NCBI RefSeq assembly: GCF_030056735.1
Contig: NZ_JASHKN010000005.1
Span: 1-64,000, forward strand
Direction of reading: 5' to 3'
Origin: Rhodococcus sp. IEGM 1409
Lineage (GTDB): Bacteria; Actinomycetota; Actinomycetes; Mycobacteriales; Mycobacteriaceae
DNA: 64,000 nucleotides
Shown here: positions 61,893 to 64,000 of the stretch, in pieces
Position numbering within the stretch: the stretch's first letter is position 1
How the letters are laid out: the number at the start of each line of letters is the position of its first letter
Notes under the pieces: generated by a model
Databases searched by the model: none
Told to the model about the DNA's origin: nothing
Seen by the model: only the letters and a program-made list of their open reading frames with translations
Made by a program: the position numbers and the translations under genes

Positions 61893-62252
61893 TCAGAGTT
61901 CCGGTCGATCGAGCACCCGCAACCACGAACCGTCGGGCTGGCGGCGCGCCACCTGTGTGCGTCCGCCGGTTCCGTCGGAAGGTTTGGTCGAGGTCATGGC
62001 GAGGTCGTCGCTCATCACGGTCGGTAGGGCTTCCTCGACGGTGAATGTCGGTGCCGCTGCGAGCATCTGAGAAATCACTTCGCGGATAGCCTGCCGGCCG
62101 ATCGTGAGGGATCCGGGTGGGAAGGCCATCACAGCGTTTTCCTCGTACAGTCCGGCGACAGCGTCTGCGTTTCCGGCGTTCGCGAACTGGACGAAGAGTC
62201 GGGCAATGTCTTCGGGGGTTGCGGCCTTCTGAACTTCATTTGTTGTTGTCAT
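61893..62252 (-). CDS. NTF2-like/SnoaL-type small protein
   Basis: A 119-residue single-domain protein of the NTF2-like (SgcJ/DUF4440) fold: EDIARLFVQFANAGNADAVAGLYEENAVM and GRQAIREVISQMLAAAPTF. Such proteins act as small isomerases, hydratases or binding proteins; role here unknown. ATG 62252. Divergent from the LysR gene and possibly its target. Confidence 0.8.
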   Translation of the reverse strand: MTTTNEVQKAATPEDIARLFVQFANAGNADAVAGLYEENAVMAFPPGSLTIGRQAIREVISQMLAAAPTFTVEEALPTVMSDDLAMTSTKPSDGTGGRTQVARRQPDGSWLRVLDRPEL

Positions 62253-62292
62253 GCTTCCATCGTGCAAGCATAGTTTCAATAAGTCCAAGATC

Positions 62293-62312
62293 TAGTTTGT
62301 CTCAAAGCTAGA
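62293..62312. promoter_or_regulatory. LysR-type operator candidate
   Basis: CTAGTTTG-N3-CAAAGCTAG is an interrupted dyad with the T-N11-A character of LysR sites, between the divergent NTF2-like and LysR starts (11 bases before the LysR ATG). Confidence 0.45.
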
Positions 62313-62322
62313 ATCAACAGTT

Positions 62323-63192
62323 ATGGAACTTCGGCAGCTCGAATACTTCGTCACGGTAGCGGAGGAAGCCAATTTCACTCGCGCCGCCGAGCGGCTTCAC
62401 ATAGCGCAGCCGGGTGTGAGTGCGCAGGTCAAAAGACTGGAACGTGAGCTGGGGCAGGAGTTGCTCGATCGTAGTGGTCGAACCGTTCGTCTGACCGACG
62501 CCGGGCGAGCCGTCCTCCCACACGCCCGCGCTGCACTTGCTTCCGTGCAGAGCAGCCGCGACGTTGTCGACGCCCTGAGCGGACTGGTTCGGGGCTCCGT
62601 TTCGGTCGGGATGGTCACCGCCTGCGCTTCCGCCGATCTGACCGATCTGCTCAGTCGTCTACACACCAGGCACCCAGGTTTGGAGATTTCGCTTGCCGAG
62701 GACGATTCGCGCAGCCTGCTTGCCGGAGTGGTGGACGGAACCTTCGACATAGCCGTCATCGGGGTTGCGGGCGAGCTGCCGGAAGGCCTCGAATCGAGGG
62801 TGATCACCGACGAACGACTGGTGGCCGGAGTGGCGGCGGATCATCCGCTGGCCGAGTTGTCGTCTCTGCCTTTTGCCGAACTCGCCACGCGATCGGTCAT
62901 CTGTCTTCCGGAGGGAACCGGTATCAGGACGTGTCTGGACTTCGCGTGCGCCGCGGCCGGCACGAAGCCGACGGTTGCGCTCGAGGCAAGCAACCTCGGC
63001 ATCATCGTTTCCTTGGCCGCGCAGGGGCTGGGAATGGCTGTGCTTCCCGAGTCGGCGGTGGGGGAGTTGCATCGGATCGATCTCGAGCCTGAAGCTCGAT
63101 CTCGGTTGGAATTGGTCTGGCGTTCGTCGGGCGGCAAGAACCCGGCGGCTTCCGCTCTCATCGATCTTGCGAGAGCTGTTCCCGCCGAGTGA
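62323..63192 (+). CDS. LysR-family transcriptional regulator
   Basis: A 289-residue regulator with a LysR winged HTH (MELRQLEYFVTVAEEANFTR; AAERLHIAQPGVSAQVKRLE) and a periplasmic-binding-like effector domain. It is divergent from the NTF2-like gene, the classic LysR arrangement. Its 3' end overlaps the convergent tocopherol-cyclase-like gene by 35 bases. Effector unknown. Confidence 0.9.
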   Translation: MELRQLEYFVTVAEEANFTRAAERLHIAQPGVSAQVKRLERELGQELLDRSGRTVRLTDAGRAVLPHARAALASVQSSRDVVDALSGLVRGSVSVGMVTACASADLTDLLSRLHTRHPGLEISLAEDDSRSLLAGVVDGTFDIAVIGVAGELPEGLESRVITDERLVAGVAADHPLAELSSLPFAELATRSVICLPEGTGIRTCLDFACAAAGTKPTVALEASNLGIIVSLAAQGLGMAVLPESAVGELHRIDLEPEARSRLELVWRSSGGKNPAASALIDLARAVPAE

Positions 63193-64000
63193 GTTCGGCC
63201 TGAGCCCGATCCAATCCGCCGTGCTCGAGAGCGGCCAGCCGTGACCTGTCCTTCCAGACGATCGTCCCGCGCCGCCGGACGATGACCGACATGGTTCCAC
63301 CGAGATGCTCGAGCGCTCCGGGTACGTTTCGACGCTCGGCGGGAATGGGAACCGGAAGTATGTGCGCGTCGGCGATGGGAGCGGTCCCGTCGATGTCGAC
63401 GCGCCACTTTCGGCTGTAACCCCGAAGCGTCCAGCGATCGTCGGACACGGTCGTCTCCACCTGTGAGGTCAGCGGATTGCCCAACCGCAACACCGTGCCG
63501 TCTGGCAAGGCGACCACCACGGCGGTGACTTCGGTGCGCAGAGGCCCGGCGCTGACCTGGCCGCCGGCAAAAGCCACGCAGGCCCGTGGATCGGTGAATC
63601 CCTGGGCCTGACCCCACCACCAGGATTCCGGGAATCCTCCCTTTCCCCAGTTCTTCTCGCCGTACACCTGTGCTCCGGTGAGATCCCAGCTCTGCCCGTC
63701 GATGACCGCGCTTCCCTCGACCCGGCCGCCGAGAAGCCACGGATGCCAATACTGATTGAGTGCGGGAACGGATTGGAAGTAGCTCGATCCACCGAAGCGG
63801 CGGTGCGGCCAGAACCGCTGATTGCTGATCCGCACGTCGAGATGGCTGTCGCCGAATTCCGCCTGCAGTCGATCGGCATTGCCGCGGAAAGCGTTGTCGG
63901 CGTAAGCCCCCAGGATACGGGAATCCGCCGATCCACTCGGATGTTCGGCGGTCCGGAGGAATCCGCCCGGATGCGCCGCGAGACCGAGCGTGGACCAGTT
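63158..64000 (-). CDS. Tocopherol-cyclase-like protein, 5' end outside the window
   Basis: An open frame of 280 codons running to the window edge; the true start lies beyond 64000. The frame continues upstream of the first in-window GTG (63835) with good coding character (DNAFRGNADRLQAEFGDSHL). The block YGEKNWGKGGFPESWWWGQAQGF matches the tocopherol-cyclase domain family, which in bacteria is mostly of unknown function, with a lipocalin-like lipid-binding fold. The C-terminal REQLSQDR tail overlaps the LysR gene end. Confidence 0.75.
   Translation of the reverse strand, partial: NWSTLGLAAHPGGFLRTAEHPSGSADSRILGAYADNAFRGNADRLQAEFGDSHLDVRISNQRFWPHRRFGGSSYFQSVPALNQYWHPWLLGGRVEGSAVIDGQSWDLTGAQVYGEKNWGKGGFPESWWWGQAQGFTDPRACVAFAGGQVSAGPLRTEVTAVVVALPDGTVLRLGNPLTSQVETTVSDDRWTLRGYSRKWRVDIDGTAPIADAHILPVPIPAERRNVPGALEHLGGTMSVIVRRRGTIVWKDRSRLAALEHGGLDRAQAELTRREQLSQDR

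Overview
The window is about 64 kb of GC-rich actinobacterial DNA, most likely from a Rhodococcus of the erythropolis group. This is an inference from protein style, mycolic-acid-lineage genes (HbhA, EspG, RamB, an L,D-transpeptidase lipoprotein) and gene order. The right two thirds follow the order of the Mycobacterium tuberculosis Rv0465c-Rv0485 segment as I remember it: ramB, icl, fadB2, TetR, DUF445, XRE, hbhA, DUF2516, deoC, DUF2993, DUF2505, murB, lprQ-type Ldt, SDR, ROK regulator. Several blocks are inserted between these genes. I saw no rRNA, tRNA, insertion sequence, prophage or CRISPR array.

Layout. 1-2.3 kb: DHA2 drug exporter with a divergent TetR repressor around a perfect palindrome. 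2.3-6.2 kb: allophanate hydrolase, GntR/FCD regulator, AhpD-like protein and a catalytically odd SDR. 6.3-8.5 kb: MFS transporter and luciferase-like oxidoreductase. 8.75-12.1 kb: a SipW-type signal peptidase with three substrate-like surface proteins. 12.1-17.6 kb: urtABCDE urea/amide ABC transporter followed in the same operon by a second FCD regulator, a paralogue of the first. 17.8-21 kb: KstR2-like TetR, ruins of two LivG/LivF-type ATPase genes and an acyl-CoA synthetase. 21-23.2 kb: tandem esterases. 23.2-30 kb: ramB, formamidase fmdA/fmdB, a proline-rich membrane protein, isocitrate lyase and fadB2. 30.1-33.5 kb: a MetE-like protein that lacks three of four zinc ligands, and an alcohol dehydrogenase. 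33.5-38.4 kb: SigF-family sigma factor, RsbW-type anti-sigma factor, STAS anti-anti-sigma factor and probable regulon members. 38.4-53.7 kb: PPK2, TetR, DUF445, XRE, HbhA, hydrolase, PurU, DeoC, AbiEi-like protein, Ig-repeat exported protein, methyltransferase, two DUF2505 proteins, MurB and an L,D-transpeptidase. 53.8-56.1 kb: an isolated ESX substrate/EspG chaperone pair. 56.1-61.9 kb: SDR, arylsulfatase, TauD-type dioxygenase, a cysteine-rich leader peptide and the ROK regulator. 61.9-64 kb: NTF2-like protein, LysR regulator and a truncated tocopherol-cyclase-like gene.

Themes. Nitrogen scavenging (urea/amide uptake, formamidase, allophanate hydrolase, two paralogous regulators with a shared promoter 9-mer), acetate/C2 metabolism (RamB, isocitrate lyase, FadB2), general stress (SigF module) and sulfur scavenging (sulfatase, TauD, Cys-leader/ROK). 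The observations most worth following are the zinc-ligand-less MetE, the leaderless Cys-rich leader ORF before the ROK gene, the SipW surface module with three 9-bp-spaced iterons in its promoter, and the isolated ESX pair.
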